A stretch of DNA of 64,000 nt from Alitiscatomonas aceti (lineage in GTDB: Bacteria > Bacillota > Clostridia > Lachnospirales > Lachnospiraceae), in the NCBI RefSeq assembly GCF_025567195.1, contig NZ_JAOQJF010000016.1:5979-69978 (forward strand), in the 5' to 3' direction. A program made the position numbers and the translations under genes. This document shows positions 26,367-34,893 of the stretch, one piece after another; position 1 is the stretch's first letter, and every line of letters begins with the position of its first letter. Under the pieces are notes generated by a model. It was not told the DNA's origin. It saw only the letters and a program-made list of their open reading frames with translations, and did not search any database.

Positions 26367-27473
26367 ATGAATAAAGAAGATAAATTGAAAGCCCTGGACG
26401 CGGCCCTGACCCAGATCGAGAAAGCCTATGGAAAGGGATCTGTGATGAAGCTGGGAGACTCCGGCGCAAATATGAATATCGAGACGGTGCCCACCGGTTC
26501 CTTAAGCCTGGATATCGCCCTGGGACTGGGAGGCGTTCCCAAGGGACGTGTGATCGAGGTCTACGGCCCGGAGTCCAGCGGTAAGACCACCGTTGCCCTT
26601 CATATGGTGGCGGAGGTACAGAAGCGGGGAGGGATCGCCGGCTTTATCGATGCGGAGCATGCCCTGGATCCCGTTTACGCGAAGAACATCGGCGTGGATA
26701 TCGATAACCTGTATATTTCCCAGCCGGATAACGGTGAACAGGCCCTGGAGATCACAGAGACAATGGTCCGCTCCGGCGCTGTGGATATCGTGATCGTGGA
26801 CTCTGTGGCAGCCCTGGTGCCCAAGGCGGAGATCGACGGCGATATGGGAGATTCCCATGTGGGCCTTCAGGCCCGTCTGATGTCCCAGGCCCTCAGAAAG
26901 CTGACAGCAGTGATCAGCCGGACCAACTGTATCGTGATCTTTATCAACCAGCTCCGTGAAAAGGTAGGCGTGATGTTCGGAAATCCGGAAACCACCACCG
27001 GCGGCCGTGCGCTGAAGTTCTACTCCTCCGTCCGTCTGGATGTGAGAAGGACCGAGTCCTTAAAGCAGAGCGGTGAGGTGATCGGAAACCATGTGCGGGT
27101 AAAGGTAGTAAAGAATAAGATCGCACCGCCGTTTAAGGAGGCTGAATTTGATATTATGTTCGGCAAAGGGATCTCCAGAGAAGGAGATGTGCTGGATCTG
27201 GCGGCAGATGCCAATATCGTGGAAAAGAGCGGCTCCTGGTACGCCTATAATGGCGCAAAGATCGGTCAGGGCCGGGAGAATGCCAAGCAGTACCTGGCCC
27301 AGAATCCGCTGATCTGCGAGGAGATCGAAAATCAGGTGAGAGAGCTCCACGGCCTGGAGGCCCAGCATGTGGCGGCCGGAGAACCGTCCGGTGAGGTGGC
27401 CGGAGAGAGCGTCGCGCCGGCAGATGCTGGAAATATGACCGCTGGAATGGAAAAGGAAGAGGCGGAGAGATAA
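26367..27473 (+). CDS. recA: Recombinase RecA
   Basis: A 368-residue ATPase that forms filaments on single-stranded DNA, pairs homologous DNA and triggers LexA self-cleavage. Walker A GPESSGKTT lies near residue 65, Walker B VDIVIVDSVAAL follows, and the L2 region is FGNPETTTGGRALKFYSS. The ATG at 26361 touches the SD GGAGG, so ATG 26367 (MNKEDKLKALDAAL, spacing 6) is chosen. The C-terminal tail is Ala/Gly/Glu-rich and ends in acidic residues. The stop overlaps recX by one base. Confidence 0.98.
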   Translation: MNKEDKLKALDAALTQIEKAYGKGSVMKLGDSGANMNIETVPTGSLSLDIALGLGGVPKGRVIEVYGPESSGKTTVALHMVAEVQKRGGIAGFIDAEHALDPVYAKNIGVDIDNLYISQPDNGEQALEITETMVRSGAVDIVIVDSVAALVPKAEIDGDMGDSHVGLQARLMSQALRKLTAVISRTNCIVIFINQLREKVGVMFGNPETTTGGRALKFYSSVRLDVRRTESLKQSGEVIGNHVRVKVVKNKIAPPFKEAEFDIMFGKGISREGDVLDLAADANIVEKSGSWYAYNGAKIGQGRENAKQYLAQNPLICEEIENQVRELHGLEAQHVAAGEPSGEVAGESVAPADAGNMTAGMEKEEAER

Positions 27474-27994
27474 TGAAGGAATGGAAGCTGGAAGGCGTAT
27501 CCGGGTTGGAGGAACCGTCCTTACAGTCTGGGAATGCCGGGGATGAAAAAGAGGCCAGGAACAAGGCCGTCTACTATCTCCAGTTTTCCAGTAAGACCGA
27601 GTGGGAACTGCGTAAGAAGCTGGCAGAACAGGGATTTCTGCCGGCTTCTGTTGATTCTGCCATCCGTTTTGTGAAGGCGCACCGGTATCTGGACGACGGA
27701 GAATATGCAGCCCGTTATATAGAGCGGAACCAGAGGAAGAAAAGCAGGAAGCAGATGGTCTTTGAGCTGCGTCAGAAGGGGATCGATGAGGAGACGTTAA
27801 ATGCGGCCTTTGAGGAAAATCCTGTGGACGAGGAGGAGCAGATCCTAAGGCTCCTGGAAAAGAAGGGCTACCGGGGAGAGGAAGCCGAAAGGGAGGAAAA
27901 ACAGAAAATCTCCGCCTATCTGGCCCGAAAGGGCTTCGCTTATGAGGCCATCCAGAGGGCTATGATTAATTATGCACGGAAAAACAGAGATTGA
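27473..27994 (+). CDS. recX: RecA regulator RecX
   Basis: A 173-residue helical protein that binds RecA filaments and limits or modulates their activity. Residues about 28-170 carry the three-helix tandem repeats of RecX (YYLQFSSKTEWELRKKLAEQ, VKAHRYLDDGEYAARYIERN, ISAYLARKGFAYEAIQRAM). Its ATG overlaps the recA stop (TAATG), so it is co-transcribed and probably translationally coupled. No separate promoter is seen. The SOS box therefore controls it too. Confidence 0.93.
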   Translation: MKEWKLEGVSGLEEPSLQSGNAGDEKEARNKAVYYLQFSSKTEWELRKKLAEQGFLPASVDSAIRFVKAHRYLDDGEYAARYIERNQRKKSRKQMVFELRQKGIDEETLNAAFEENPVDEEEQILRLLEKKGYRGEEAEREEKQKISAYLARKGFAYEAIQRAMINYARKNRD

Positions 27995-28005
27995 AAGCAA
28001 TATAC

Positions 28006-28034
28006 TTGACATAATGTATAAAACAGTTTAAAAT
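28006..28034 (+). promoter_or_regulatory. rny promoter
   Basis: TTGACA (28006-28011), 17-bp spacer and TAAAAT (28029-28034), 42 bp before the GTG start. Confidence 0.85.
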
Positions 28035-28063
28035 TGAAGTGTTGTACAATGAAAACTAAATAA

Positions 28064-28076
28064 AGGAGGTGCTCCT
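28064..28076 (+). promoter_or_regulatory. SD of rny inside a small hairpin
   Basis: AGGAG (28064-28068), GTG, CTCCT (28072-28076) form a perfect 5-bp inverted repeat that contains the SD and ends at the GTG start codon at 28077. Folding would hide the SD, so translation of rny may be tuned at this site. Confidence 0.5.
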
Positions 28077-29621
28077 GTGTCACCAATAATAAGCGCGTTG
28101 ATCGCAGCGGTTATTGTGGCTCCTATTACCTGGCTTGCAGCTGTGGCTTACCGGAAGAAAAGCTATGAGAGCAAGATCGGAAGCGCAGAGGAAAAGTCCA
28201 GAGAAATAATAGATGAAGCATTGAAGGTCGCAGAGACGAAGAAAAAAGAAGCTCTCCTGGAAGCCAAGGAAGAGAATTTGAAGGCAAAAAATGAGCTGGA
28301 GAAGGAAACCAGGGAACGAAGGGCAGAGATTCAGCGCTATGAGCGCCGCGTACTCAGCAAAGAGGAAAATCTGGATAAAAAAGCAGAGGCAATGGAACGG
28401 AAAGAGTCCAGCCTGGTGTCCAGAGAGGACTCTTTAAAGAAACGCACTGCCGAAGTGGAGGAACTGTTTGCGAAAGAGCAGGAGGAGCTGGAAAAGATCT
28501 CCGGTCTCACTTCTGATCAGGCAAAAGAGTATCTTCTGAAGTCTGTGGAAGCGGATGTGAAGCACGACACTGCCAAGCTCATCAAGGAGCTGGAAGCCAG
28601 GGCAAAGGAAGAAGCAGACAAAAAGGCCAGGGAGTATGTGGTCACAGCCATCCAGAGATGTGCGGCTGACCATGTGGCAGAGACCACAGTTTCTGTGGTA
28701 CAGCTCCCCAGTGATGAGATGAAGGGACGCATCATCGGAAGAGAGGGACGGAATATCCGTACTCTGGAGACCATGACCGGCGTTGAGCTGATCATCGACG
28801 ATACTCCGGAGGCCGTCGTACTGTCCGGCTTTGATCCGGTCCGCAGAGAAGTTGCCAGGATCGCCCTGGAGCGTCTGATCGTGGATGGACGTATCCATCC
28901 GGCCAGGATCGAGGAAATGGTGGAGAAAGCGCAGAAGGAAGTCGAGAACATGATGCGCGAAGAAGGAGAGGCAGCCGCCCTGGAGGTGGGGATCCATGGA
29001 ATCCATCCGGAGCTGGTGAAGCTCCTTGGAAAGATGAAGTTCAGGACCAGCTATGGGCAGAATGCATTGAAGCATTCCATCGAGGTTGCCCAGCTTTCCG
29101 GTCTGCTGGCTTCTGAGATCGGCGTGGATGTGAGACTGGCAAAGCGTGCCGGTTTATTACACGACATTGGAAAATCTGTCGATCATGAGATGGAGGGCTC
29201 CCATGTACAGCTGGGATCCGAGCTCTGTAAGAAATATAAGGAGTCGGCTACGGTCATCAACGCAGTGGAATCCCATCATGGCGATGTGGAACCCACCAGC
29301 CTGATCTCCTGTATCGTCCAGGCAGCAGATACGATCTCTGCCGCAAGACCCGGCGCCAGAAGAGAAACGCTGGAAACATACACCAACCGCTTAAAGCAGC
29401 TGGAGGATATCACCAATTCCTTCAAGGGAGTGGATAAGTCCTTTGCGATCCAGGCAGGACGCGAGGTACGTATCATGGTCGTACCGGAACAGGTCAGCGA
29501 TGACGATATGGTTCTGATGGCCAGAGAAATTTCTAAGAAGGTGGAGTCCGAGCTGGAATATCCGGGACAGATCAAGGTCAATGTGATCCGGGAATCCAGA
29601 GTAACGGATTATGCAAAATAA
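28077..29621 (+). CDS. rny: Ribonuclease Y
   Basis: A 514-residue membrane-anchored endoribonuclease that starts mRNA decay in Firmicutes. Order: an N-terminal membrane helix (about 4-22), a long charged coiled coil (about 25-190), a KH RNA-binding domain (GRIIGREGRNIRTLE near 215), and an HD hydrolase domain with LLHDIGKSVDHE near 363 as metal centre. The start is GTG behind AAGGAGG. It has its own promoter and a terminator at 29642, so it is monocistronic. Confidence 0.96.
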   Translation: MSPIISALIAAVIVAPITWLAAVAYRKKSYESKIGSAEEKSREIIDEALKVAETKKKEALLEAKEENLKAKNELEKETRERRAEIQRYERRVLSKEENLDKKAEAMERKESSLVSREDSLKKRTAEVEELFAKEQEELEKISGLTSDQAKEYLLKSVEADVKHDTAKLIKELEARAKEEADKKAREYVVTAIQRCAADHVAETTVSVVQLPSDEMKGRIIGREGRNIRTLETMTGVELIIDDTPEAVVLSGFDPVRREVARIALERLIVDGRIHPARIEEMVEKAQKEVENMMREEGEAAALEVGIHGIHPELVKLLGKMKFRTSYGQNALKHSIEVAQLSGLLASEIGVDVRLAKRAGLLHDIGKSVDHEMEGSHVQLGSELCKKYKESATVINAVESHHGDVEPTSLISCIVQAADTISAARPGARRETLETYTNRLKQLEDITNSFKGVDKSFAIQAGREVRIMVVPEQVSDDDMVLMAREISKKVESELEYPGQIKVNVIRESRVTDYAK

Positions 29622-29641
29622 GAGCACAGAACAATAAGAAA

Positions 29642-29686
29642 GATCCGGAGGTATATGGGGAGACCCTGTACCGCCGGATTTTTTAT
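29642..29686 (+). terminator. Terminator of rny
   Basis: ATCCGGAGGTA pairs with TACCGCCGGAT (one mismatch) and is followed by TTTTTTATG. Confidence 0.8.
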
Positions 29687-29728
29687 GTCATAGGGGCGGA
29701 GGGGGGACTGGATCCGGACACCGCATTG

Positions 29729-29915
29729 GGGCAGACGTTTATCGGCGTTAATTTGTGACAGTTCAGCCGTGTATCTTCTTGTCCGCTGTTAGCGGACAAG
29801 AAGCATCGGGCGTCTGCCCTATGGAGAACCAGACAGGAAAACACTTATGAAAACAAGTTTTCAACGCGTTTTCCCATCTGGTTCTCCGCATGGCTGAACT
29901 ATTACGTTAATTTGT
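29729..29915. repeat. Nested inverted-repeat element with flanking 11-bp direct repeats (MITE-like)
   Basis: Direct repeats CGTTAATTTGT lie at 29746-29756 and 29905-29915. Just inside are inverted ends AGTTCAGCC (29760-29768) / GGCTGAACT (29892-29900). Within lie a perfect 13-bp hairpin CTTCTTGTCCGCT-GTT-AGCGGACAAGAAG (29775-29803), GGAGAACCAGA (29823-29833) / TCTGGTTCTCC (29877-29887), and TGAAAACAAGTTTTCA (29848-29863). GGGCAGACG (29729-29737) also pairs with CGTCTGCCC (29811-29819). No protein frame is seen. The direct repeats outside inverted ends suggest a small non-autonomous insertion; a structured RNA is the alternative. Confidence 0.6.
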
Positions 29916-29924
29916 AAAAAAGTA

Positions 29925-29953
29925 TTGACGATTCAGAAAATGTGGTGTAAAAT
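29925..29953 (+). promoter_or_regulatory. Promoter of the Met/Cys-rich peptide gene
   Basis: TTGACG (29925-29930), 17-bp spacer and TAAAAT (29948-29953). The leader of about 55 nt can form GTAAC-GAAAA-GTTAC and a G/C-rich hairpin just before the SD. Confidence 0.75.
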
Positions 29954-30015
29954 CCAGAGTAACGAAAAGTTACCAGAGAAAGCCGGGGCGGTACAAACGC
30001 CCGGGAGGAAACAGG

Positions 30016-30150
30016 ATGAGCAAGAAAACGGCGATCGTATCAGTACAGATGAATATGATGGGTCTGATGTGCGGCATGGCCATGTGCGGCATGATTTTTT
30101 GCGTGGAAAAAATTGCAGACCAGAATCATTCCTGTATGGATTGTGAGTAG
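30016..30150 (+). CDS. 44-residue Met/Cys-rich peptide, unrecognised
   Basis: ATG 30016 follows GGGAGGAAACAGG. The product begins MSKKTAIVSVQMNMMGLMCG and continues MAMCGMIFCVEKIA, ending HSCMDCE. It has five Cys and eight or more Met in 44 residues, with a hydrophobic centre long enough to cross or lie on a membrane and a CxxC pair at the end. I do not recognise a family. It is a complete transcription unit: a consensus-like promoter at 29925, SD, frame, and a strong terminator at 30180. Met/Cys content suggests metal or redox binding, but that is inference. It lies between rny and metN. Confidence 0.65.
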   Translation: MSKKTAIVSVQMNMMGLMCGMAMCGMIFCVEKIADQNHSCMDCE

Positions 30151-30179
30151 TCAGATATCCTGTGATCAACAAAGAGGGT

Positions 30180-30213
30180 AAACCGCAGTTCCTGAGGGGC
30201 TGCGGTTTTTTGT
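30180..30213 (+). terminator. Terminator of the Met/Cys-rich peptide gene
   Basis: AAACCGCAG (30180-30188) pairs with CTGCGGTTT (30200-30208), followed by TTTTG. It separates the small gene from metN. Confidence 0.85.
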
Positions 30214-30265
30214 TTGCGCGGGCGGCGAAAAAAGCAGCCGGTCTGCCGGAGAAAAGGAGAAAAGC

Positions 30266-31285
30266 ATGGAAAATAAGACTCCGATCATCCGTATGGATGG
30301 TCTTGGAAAAGCGTTTACAGGGAGCCAGGGAACGGTCCGGGCGCTGGAGGACATCAGTCTGGAGATCATGCCTGGGGAGATCTTCGGGATCATCGGCCTT
30401 TCGGGGGCAGGAAAAAGCACCCTGGTGCGGTGTATGAATTATCTGGAGGTCCCCACCGAGGGAGAGGTCTATTATGACGGAAAGCCCCTGTCGGAAATGC
30501 AGGATGCTGAGTTAAGAAAGGTCCGCCAGTCCATGGGAATGATCTTCCAGCAGTTCAATCTGCTGGCCCAGAGGACAGTCCTGGGAAATATCTGTTTCCC
30601 CATGGAGATCGCAGGGACTCCCAGAGAAGAAGCAAAGGCCAGGGCCCGGGAACTTTTAAAGCTGGTGGGACTGGAGGACCGGGAAAACGCATATCCGGCA
30701 CAGCTTTCCGGAGGCCAGAAGCAGAGGGTAGCCATTGCCAGGGCCATCGCCACCAATCCAAAGGTACTCCTCTGTGACGAGGCCACCAGCGCCCTGGATC
30801 CCAATACCACCAAAGCGATCCTTCAGCTTTTGAAGGAGATCAACCAGTCCATGGGCATTACAGTCGTCATCATCACCCATGAGATGGCCGTGATCGAAGC
30901 TGTCTGCGACCGGGTGGCCATCATCGACAAGAGCCACATTGCAGAGATCGGCGAGGTGTCCCGGGTGTTCGCAGAGCCCAAGTCCAAAATCGGCCGCCAG
31001 CTGATCCTGGGCGACGCAGCGGAAAAAGTAGAATTTGGAACGGGACGGCTGTTCCGTATTATCTTTGACGGCCTGGCGTCCAGTGAGCCGGTGATCTCCA
31101 ACGTGGTACTGGCATGTAAGGTGCCGGTGAACATCATGTACGCAGCCACCAGGGATATAAAGGGAAAGGCCGCAGGACAGATGATCATTGAGCTGCCGGA
31201 TCATGAGCCGGACATCGAAAGGGTCCTCCAGTATCTGGACCGGGCGAAAGTACCTTATGAGGAGGTTGGAAAAAATGAACTCTAA
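30266..31285 (+). CDS. metN: Methionine ABC importer ATPase MetN
   Basis: A 339-residue ATPase of the methionine uptake system. Walker A GLSGAGKST lies near residue 40, Q-loop IFQQFNLL, signature AQLSGGQKQRVAIARA, Walker B VLLCDEATSALDP and H-loop ITHEMAV. The C-terminal about 90 residues form the NIL regulatory domain that senses intracellular methionine (trans-inhibition). AAAGGAG precedes ATG 30266. No S-box or other methionine riboswitch is seen upstream. metI overlaps its end. Confidence 0.93.
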   Translation: MENKTPIIRMDGLGKAFTGSQGTVRALEDISLEIMPGEIFGIIGLSGAGKSTLVRCMNYLEVPTEGEVYYDGKPLSEMQDAELRKVRQSMGMIFQQFNLLAQRTVLGNICFPMEIAGTPREEAKARARELLKLVGLEDRENAYPAQLSGGQKQRVAIARAIATNPKVLLCDEATSALDPNTTKAILQLLKEINQSMGITVVIITHEMAVIEAVCDRVAIIDKSHIAEIGEVSRVFAEPKSKIGRQLILGDAAEKVEFGTGRLFRIIFDGLASSEPVISNVVLACKVPVNIMYAATRDIKGKAAGQMIIELPDHEPDIERVLQYLDRAKVPYEEVGKNEL

Positions 31286-31934
31286 TCTGGCATTTCTGTT
31301 TTTAGAAGAACTGGGAAATACCCTGATCATGACGTTTGCATCGTCGGCTCTGGCCTATGTGATCGGGATCCCCCTGGGAATCCTGCTTGTTGTCTGGGCA
31401 AAGAACGGGATCCGTCCCAACCCCAGGGCCCAGGAGGCCCTGGGCGTGATCATCAACCTGATCCGTTCTGTTCCGTTCCTGATCCTGGTGATCGCCATCC
31501 AGAACTTCACCAGAAAGCTGGTGGGCACCAGCGTGGGAACCAAGGCCATTATCGTGCCTCTGACTCTGGCGTCGGCCCCCTATGTGGCCAGGATCGTGGA
31601 AGCATCCTTAAACGAAGTGGATCCCGGGGTCATCGAAGCGGCCAAATCCATGGGCGCTTCCACCTGGCAGATCATCGTAAAGGTGCTCCTTCCGGAGGCG
31701 AAGCCATCTCTGATCACCAACGGGGCCATTGCAGTGACCACCATTCTGGGATACTCGGCCATGGCCGGCTTCTGCGGGGCCGGAGGCCTGGGAGCCGTTG
31801 CCATCAACTATGGCTACTACCGGTTTGAGGACGGCATCATGTGGATCGCCATTCTCTTCTTAGTGATCCTGGTACAGGTGATCCAGTCCCTGGGCATGAC
31901 CCTGGTGAAAAAGGTGGACCGGAGGGCCCGTTAG
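31275..31934 (+). CDS. metI: Methionine ABC importer permease MetI
   Basis: A 219-residue permease with about five membrane segments. The coupling helix region is DPGVIEAAKSMGASTWQI (EAA loop), with LGYSAMAGFCGAGGLG near the end, as in MetI. It moves methionine across the membrane with MetN. The start is ATG 31275 behind GAGGAGG and overlaps metN by 11 bp; a longer frame from 31188 lies inside metN and is rejected. metQ follows after 122 bp. Confidence 0.93.
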   Translation: MNSNLAFLFLEELGNTLIMTFASSALAYVIGIPLGILLVVWAKNGIRPNPRAQEALGVIINLIRSVPFLILVIAIQNFTRKLVGTSVGTKAIIVPLTLASAPYVARIVEASLNEVDPGVIEAAKSMGASTWQIIVKVLLPEAKPSLITNGAIAVTTILGYSAMAGFCGAGGLGAVAINYGYYRFEDGIMWIAILFLVILVQVIQSLGMTLVKKVDRRAR

Positions 31935-32056
31935 GCTCACGGAAGAAGGCTCTTTAAACGTATGGATCAGATCCTGACCGGCCAAAACCAAAGCGCGCAG
32001 GCGGAGGGCGGAACGGTTTTGATATAAATGAAAACATCAAAAGGAGAAAGATCATC

Positions 32057-32869
32057 ATGAGAAAAAACATTTATACATTCCTGGCAGTCGCTTTTGTGGC
32101 CGGACTTTTAGCCGGCTGCGGTTCCAAAGATTCCGGTAAGGACACCACCATCGTCGTAGGAGCCAGCCCGGCTCCCCACGCAGAGATCCTGGAGGCGGCG
32201 AAGCCGGTGCTGGAGAAGGCAGGCTATACCCTGGAGATCAAAGAGTATAACGATTATGTACAGCCCAATGTGGCCCTGGATGCCGGAGACCTGGACGCCA
32301 ACTATTTCCAGCACCAGCCGTATCTGGATGAATTTAATGCGGAGAAAAAGACGGAGCTGGCTTCTGCGGCTGTGATCCATTATGAGCCCTTTGGGATCTA
32401 TGCCGGAAAGACCGCTTCCCTGGAGGAGCTGGCAGACGGAGCCCAGATTGCCGTTCCCAATGACACCACCAATGAGGCCAGGGCTCTCCTGCTTTTAGAG
32501 GCCCAGGGGCTCATCGGCCTGAAGGAGGGCGCAGGACTTACGGCAACCAAGCAGGATATCGTTGACAATCCGAGAAATTTCGATATCATTGAAATGGAGG
32601 CAGCCCAGCTTCCCCGTTCTCTCCAGGACGTGGATCTGGCTGTCATCAACGGAAACTATGCCATCGCAGCAGGTTTAAAGGTGGCGGACGCTCTTGTATG
32701 TGAGGATTCAGAATCCATCGGCGCCACTACCTACGGAAATGTGGTAGCTGTCCAGAAGGGCCATGAGAATGATGAAAAGATCAAGGCTCTGGTGGATGCC
32801 TTAAAGAGCGGGGAGGTAAAGAAGTTTATTGAAGAAACGTATGAGGGGGCCGTGGTTCCGCTTTCATAG
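32057..32869 (+). CDS. metQ: Methionine-binding lipoprotein MetQ
   Basis: A 270-residue NlpA-type lipoprotein. The signal peptide ends in the lipobox LLAGC (Cys21). The mature part has VVGASPAPHAEILEAAKP, NYFQHQPYLDEFN and AVINGNYAIAAGL, hallmarks of the family. It catches methionine outside the membrane and passes it to MetI. ATG 32057 follows AAAAGGAG. The 122-bp gap after metI shows no clear terminator, so it is likely the third gene of the operon. Confidence 0.93.
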   Translation: MRKNIYTFLAVAFVAGLLAGCGSKDSGKDTTIVVGASPAPHAEILEAAKPVLEKAGYTLEIKEYNDYVQPNVALDAGDLDANYFQHQPYLDEFNAEKKTELASAAVIHYEPFGIYAGKTASLEELADGAQIAVPNDTTNEARALLLLEAQGLIGLKEGAGLTATKQDIVDNPRNFDIIEMEAAQLPRSLQDVDLAVINGNYAIAAGLKVADALVCEDSESIGATTYGNVVAVQKGHENDEKIKALVDALKSGEVKKFIEETYEGAVVPLS

Positions 32870-32915
32870 AAAAGCGGCCCTCCCCTGTGCGGGAACATCT
32901 CAGGAGGGAATGGAA

Positions 32916-33713
32916 ATGGAAAAAATCGGTTTTATTGGAATGGGCAACATGGCGACTGCCATCATGAAGGGGCTTTTAAAGGAATTTTCCCCGGAGGATA
33001 TGATCTTTTCCTCTGCCCATGAGGAAAAAATGGAGCAGGTCACCAGGGAGACGGGGGTTCCCCATGCGGGCTCCAACGCAGAGTGCGCCAGACAGGCAAA
33101 GTACCTGGTCCTGGCTGTAAAGCCCCAGGTGCTGCCCCGGGTTTTTGGGGAGATCAAAGACGTGGTGACGAAGGACCAGGTGATCATCTCCATCGCAGCC
33201 GGATACACCATTTCCGACCTGACAGAGGGCCTGGGAGGCCAGGTTCGGGTGGTCCGCTCCATGCCCAACACACCGGCTATGGTGGGTGAGGGCATGACGG
33301 GAGTCTGCTATGATGAAGTCCTGTTCACCCAGGAGGAAAAGGCGCTTCTCCATACACTGTTCACTTCCTTTGGAAAAATGGAACTGGTGGAGGAGCGGCT
33401 CATGGATGTGGTGGGAAGCGCCAGCGGCTGTTCCCCGGCTTATGTATACATGTTCATCGAGGCCCTGGCCGACGGCTGTGTGAAGAACGGCCTGCCCCGC
33501 CAGATGGCGTACCGGATGGCTGCCCAGGCAGTCCTTGGAAGTGCAAAAATGGTCCTGGAGACCGGAAAGCATCCCGGCGAGCTAAAGGATATGGTCTGCT
33601 CACCCGGCGGCACCACCATCGAGGGTGTGGCGGCCCTGGAGGAGGGAGGCTTCCGCAGCTCCATCATAAAGGCCTGCGACGCCAACTACGAGAAAAATAA
33701 GCGGTTAAAATAG
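32916..33713 (+). CDS. proC: Pyrroline-5-carboxylate reductase
   Basis: A 265-residue NAD(P)H enzyme that reduces pyrroline-5-carboxylate to L-proline. The Rossmann motif is IGFIGMGNMATAI at the N-terminus; LAVKPQVLP, VRSMPNTPAMVGEGMTG and the C-terminal dimer domain with SPGGTTIEGVAALEE are typical. Two ATGs are close: 32910 touches the SD AGGAGGG, so 32916 (spacing 7) is preferred. It lies 46 bp after metQ and 19 bp before nudF, so these genes may share transcripts. Confidence 0.95.
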   Translation: MEKIGFIGMGNMATAIMKGLLKEFSPEDMIFSSAHEEKMEQVTRETGVPHAGSNAECARQAKYLVLAVKPQVLPRVFGEIKDVVTKDQVIISIAAGYTISDLTEGLGGQVRVVRSMPNTPAMVGEGMTGVCYDEVLFTQEEKALLHTLFTSFGKMELVEERLMDVVGSASGCSPAYVYMFIEALADGCVKNGLPRQMAYRMAAQAVLGSAKMVLETGKHPGELKDMVCSPGGTTIEGVAALEEGGFRSSIIKACDANYEKNKRLK

Positions 33714-33732
33714 GCGGGAGGAGAAAGCGGTT

Positions 33733-34269
33733 ATGGAAAAAACGATCCGCCTGGAGCGGGAGCTGGCGTACACCGGGACGATCCTTAAGGTATACAGGGA
33801 TACGGTGGTGGCCAACGGGATCCAGGAGACCTATGATTATATCCACCACGACGGGGCGGCAGCAGTGCTTCCGGTGACAAAGGATGGAAAGCTCTTAATG
33901 GTGCGCCAGTACAGGAACGCCCTGGACCGGTTTACCCTGGAGCTGCCGGCCGGAAAGGTGGATGCGCCGGACGAGCCCCGGATCGAATGTGCGTACCGGG
34001 AGCTGGAGGAGGAGACCGGGTTTAAAGCGGAGACCATGGAATACCTCATGACCATCAACACAACCGTGGCATTCTGCGACGAGGCCATCGACCTGTTTGT
34101 GGCCAGGGATCTGGTAAAGACAGAGCAGCACCTGGACGCAGACGAAAGCATCGATGTGGAGGAATGGGAGGTAAAGGACCTGCTGGAGCTGATCTACGGA
34201 GGAAAGCTCACCGACGGAAAGACGGTGGCTGCCATCATGGCATATGCCCAGCGGGAAGGGATCCGGTGA
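33733..34269 (+). CDS. nudF: NUDIX hydrolase, ADP-ribose pyrophosphatase type
   Basis: A 178-residue hydrolase that splits ADP-ribose or related nucleoside diphosphates into AMP and a sugar phosphate. The Nudix box spans GKVDAPDEP and AYRELEEETGF, with the preceding LPAG typical of ADPRases. GGGAGGAG precedes ATG 33733. The order nudF, spoIIM, xerD is like that in Bacillus, which supports the assignment. The substrate is by family only. Confidence 0.88.
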   Translation: MEKTIRLERELAYTGTILKVYRDTVVANGIQETYDYIHHDGAAAVLPVTKDGKLLMVRQYRNALDRFTLELPAGKVDAPDEPRIECAYRELEEETGFKAETMEYLMTINTTVAFCDEAIDLFVARDLVKTEQHLDADESIDVEEWEVKDLLELIYGGKLTDGKTVAAIMAYAQREGIR

Positions 34270-34335
34270 ACGGATAAAAATGGAATAGACCGGACATGGC
34301 CGTCATATAGTGGGAACAAAAGAAGCCTGTACTGT

Positions 34336-34893
34336 ATGGGGGATGCCATGGGAAATTTCGGAAACAGGAAGGACAGCCCAGGATTCTGGCTGTCCTTTTT
34401 TCTGCTCCTGGGAGCCGCCGCTGGGACGCGGTTCTGCAACTGGCCGGATTCCGGATGGAAGGAGGCGCTTAGGGATGCGGGGAGTGGGATGGTCACGGCA
34501 GCCATGCTGTTAAAGCTGGATTTCATGGGGCTTTTTTTTACGGTTTTAAGAAAACGGCTGGGGGAGGCCTTCTGCCTGATCCTGTTCTCCATGACGCCGG
34601 CGGCTCCGTTTCTTTTTATGGGGACGGCGGCCTACCTGGGTTTTTCCACGGCGGTGACCGTCAGCGCCCTGACCATGGGGAGCGGGCTTTCCGGGATCTT
34701 CCGGTACCTGGCCCTGGTCCTTCCCCAGGCTGTGCCGTACATGGCTGTATTTTATGTGACGGCCTGGTGGATGGAGGAGGAGAAAAAGAAGATGACCGCG
34801 CCTGCGGCCCTGGCGCTGGTCCTGGCAGCGGTCCTGGGAGCGGCGGCGGAAAGCTTTGTGAATCCGTGGATAACTGCCTGGATCACCGGATGA
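34336..34893 (+). CDS. spoIIM: Stage II sporulation protein M-like membrane protein
   Basis: A 185-residue protein with about five membrane segments, resembling SpoIIM (DUF95): FFLLLGAAAGTRFCNW near the N-terminus, a middle hydrophobic block, and LGAAAESFVNPWITAW at the C-terminus. In spore formers SpoIIM joins SpoIID and SpoIIP in the septal peptidoglycan remodelling machine that drives engulfment. Sequence similarity is moderate; position between nudF and xerD, as in Bacillus, is strong support. ATG 34348 behind GGGGGAT is an equally possible start. Confidence 0.7.
   Translation: MGDAMGNFGNRKDSPGFWLSFFLLLGAAAGTRFCNWPDSGWKEALRDAGSGMVTAAMLLKLDFMGLFFTVLRKRLGEAFCLILFSMTPAAPFLFMGTAAYLGFSTAVTVSALTMGSGLSGIFRYLALVLPQAVPYMAVFYVTAWWMEEEKKKMTAPAALALVLAAVLGAAAESFVNPWITAWITG

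Noticed and set aside
29925..30146. Alternative plus-strand frame of 73 codons over the Met/Cys peptide region
   Set aside because: It starts before the predicted transcription start and lacks an SD; the frame from 30016 has SD, promoter and terminator.
30214..30265. Methionine (SAM) riboswitch before metN
   Set aside because: The short gap shows none of the conserved S-box elements.
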